Source: Halanaerobiales bacterium (GTDB lineage: Bacteria; Bacillota_F; Halanaerobiia; DY22613). Taken from it: a DNA stretch of 25,890 nucleotides. Both the position numbers and the translations under genes were made by a program. Location: positions 1 to 25,890 of the forward strand of contig JAGMES010000057.1 in assembly GCA_023128035.1 (NCBI GenBank), written 5' to 3'. This document shows positions 25,139-25,890 of the stretch, in pieces (positions within the stretch are counted from its first letter, which is position 1; each line of letters starts with the position of its first letter). The notes under the pieces are model-generated. The model was given only the letters and a program-made list of their open reading frames with translations. It ran no database searches and was not told the origin of the DNA.

Positions 25139-25465
25139 ATGAAGATAGATATTAAGAAAGGTAGGCCATTGCTGGGGAATCTGATGGGGGGGCTATCTGG
25201 CCCGTGCATCAGACCAGTAGCAGTACGGATGGTTTATCAGACTGCTCAGGTTGTAAAGATACCGATTATCGGTATGGGTGGAGTGAGGACTGTTGAAGAT
25301 GTAATTGAGATGCTGATGGCTGGAGCATCAGCAGTTTCCATAGGAACAGGTACTATGGTTGATCCAAACCTGCCATCAAAGTTAGTAAGAGAGTTGGCAG
25401 GATATTGTGATGCGAATGGAATTGATGATTGGAAGAGTTTGATTGGGATGGCATTGGCTAAATAA
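25139..25465 (+). pseudogene. pyrD: 3' fragment of pyrD (second copy)
   Basis: Encodes residues 197-304 of PyrD only. The N-terminal two thirds, with the catalytic cysteine, is missing. The fragment happens to begin at an internal ATG (MKIDIKKGRPLL) but has no ribosome site, so it is unlikely to be translated. It differs from the intact PyrD in about seven residues, all mild (such as Phe to Leu, Ile to Val, Thr to Ser), while many other base changes are silent. This pattern shows divergence while the source gene was functional. Confidence 0.93.
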
Positions 25466-25868
25466 ATTCTAGGAGGTTGATAAATATGGAACGTGAAATG
25501 ATGATAGCGATTTTAAAAGAGACTGGTGCTTTGCTCGATAGACATTTTAAATTATCTTCTGGAAGACATAGTGGTGGATATGTTCAATGTGCACAGATTT
25601 TGCAATATCCATGGCATTTAGATAAATTCTGTATTGCATTAGCTGAGTTATTTAATGATAAAGATGTTGATGTGGTTGTTGCTCCTGCAATGGGTGGAGT
25701 GTTGATCTCTAATGGTGTAGGTCGGGCAATGGAAAAGCGGGCACTGTTTACTGAACGGGTAGATGGTGAGATGAGTTTAAGACGGAATTTCCACATTCAG
25801 CCTGGTGAGAAAGTATTGATCGTTGAAGACGTAGTGACTACTGGTAAGTCTGTGAAAGAAGTTGTTAA
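25139..25868 (+). repeat. Direct repeat, copy B (diverged pyrD'-pyrE')
   Basis: Gap-free counterpart of 23143-23872. The left edge is sharp: bases before 25139 do not match those before 23143. The right edge is at 25868, inside pyrE codon 128, after which the sequence is unrelated. The pyrD'-pyrE' spacer and its ribosome site are retained. Confidence 0.95.
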
Positions 25869-25890
25869 GGGATGCACTAAAAATAACTTC
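25486..25890 (+). pseudogene. pyrE: Truncated second copy of pyrE, runs off the window
   Basis: Starts MEREMMIAILKETGALLDRH with AGGAGG at 25471-25476. It matches PyrE through codon 128, including the PRPP motif VEDVVTTGKSV. It then changes to GCTKNNF, with no further similarity to PyrE. The frame stays open to 25890, so the true end is not visible. Without its C-terminal third it should not be a working enzyme. No promoter is apparent between the 25080-25108 terminator and this copy. Confidence 0.85.
25869..25890. other. Non-pyrE sequence at the right junction, possible mobile-element end
   Basis: From 25869 the sequence reads GGGATGCACTAAAAATAAC and no longer matches pyrE. An abrupt switch inside a codon is what insertion of an element or an illegitimate recombination would leave. 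Only 22 bases are visible, too few to name an element. Confidence 0.4.

Noticed and set aside
25139..25465. Second pyrD-like gene starting at ATG 25139
   Set aside because: It lacks the first 196 residues including the catalytic cysteine and has no ribosome site; treated as a fragment.

Overview
The window is AT-rich chromosomal DNA from an endospore-forming, low-GC, clostridia-like Bacillota. The evidence is spoIIGA-sigE-sigG-spoIIR, a yteA-type gene, the ylm/divIVA division cluster and a PyrR-attenuated pyr operon. I cannot name the genus. No tRNA, rRNA or CRISPR was seen, and almost all genes lie on the + strand. Layout: (1) 63-1180, ftsZ and its terminator. (2) 1189-4871, sporulation block: spoIIGA behind a promoter with Spo0A-box-like sites, sigE, a long hairpin, then sigG and spoIIR. 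The forespore signal (SpoIIR), its membrane protease (SpoIIGA) and the protease substrate (pro-sigma-E) are therefore all within 3.5 kb. (3) 4917-10315, a ymxH/ylmC-type gene, nrdR, and a ylm-like division cluster (pgeF/ylmD, an HlyD-like membrane protein, ylmE, ylmG, ylmH, divIVA). sepF is absent from its usual place between ylmE and ylmG. (4) 10317-11835, a tiny reverse-strand membrane protein, a DUF5665-like membrane protein, a 16-codon mini-ORF coupled to a yteA/DksA-like gene. (5) 11838-13308, lspA and rluD, overlapping. (6) 13305-24107, the complete UMP pathway: promoter, two PyrR-type attenuators, then pyrR, pyrB, pyrC, pyrF, carA, carB, pyrK, pyrD, pyrE. Genes overlap or nearly abut from pyrB onward; no uracil permease gene is present. 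Together they convert bicarbonate, glutamine and aspartate to UMP, with PyrR sensing UMP on the RNA. The accessory part is 24108-25890. Directly after the pyrE terminator lies an AT-rich island of about 1 kb with its own promoter, a near-palindromic operator candidate, a 51-residue antitoxin-like gene, an overlapping GNAT-acetyltransferase-like (putative toxin) frame and a terminator. It is followed by a second, diverged copy of the last third of pyrD and the first two thirds of pyrE. This copy aligns without gaps to the upstream pair at a constant offset of 1996 bases. By hand count it is about 90 percent identical in pyrD and 94 percent in pyrE, with many silent changes, and it breaks off at 25868 into unrelated sequence. 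So a toxin-antitoxin-like module sits between imperfect direct repeats of a housekeeping operon. The GNAT frame has no ATG, GTG or TTG near its expected start, which implies a rare AUU start, a -1 frameshift from the antitoxin, or decay. This is the most interesting part of the window.
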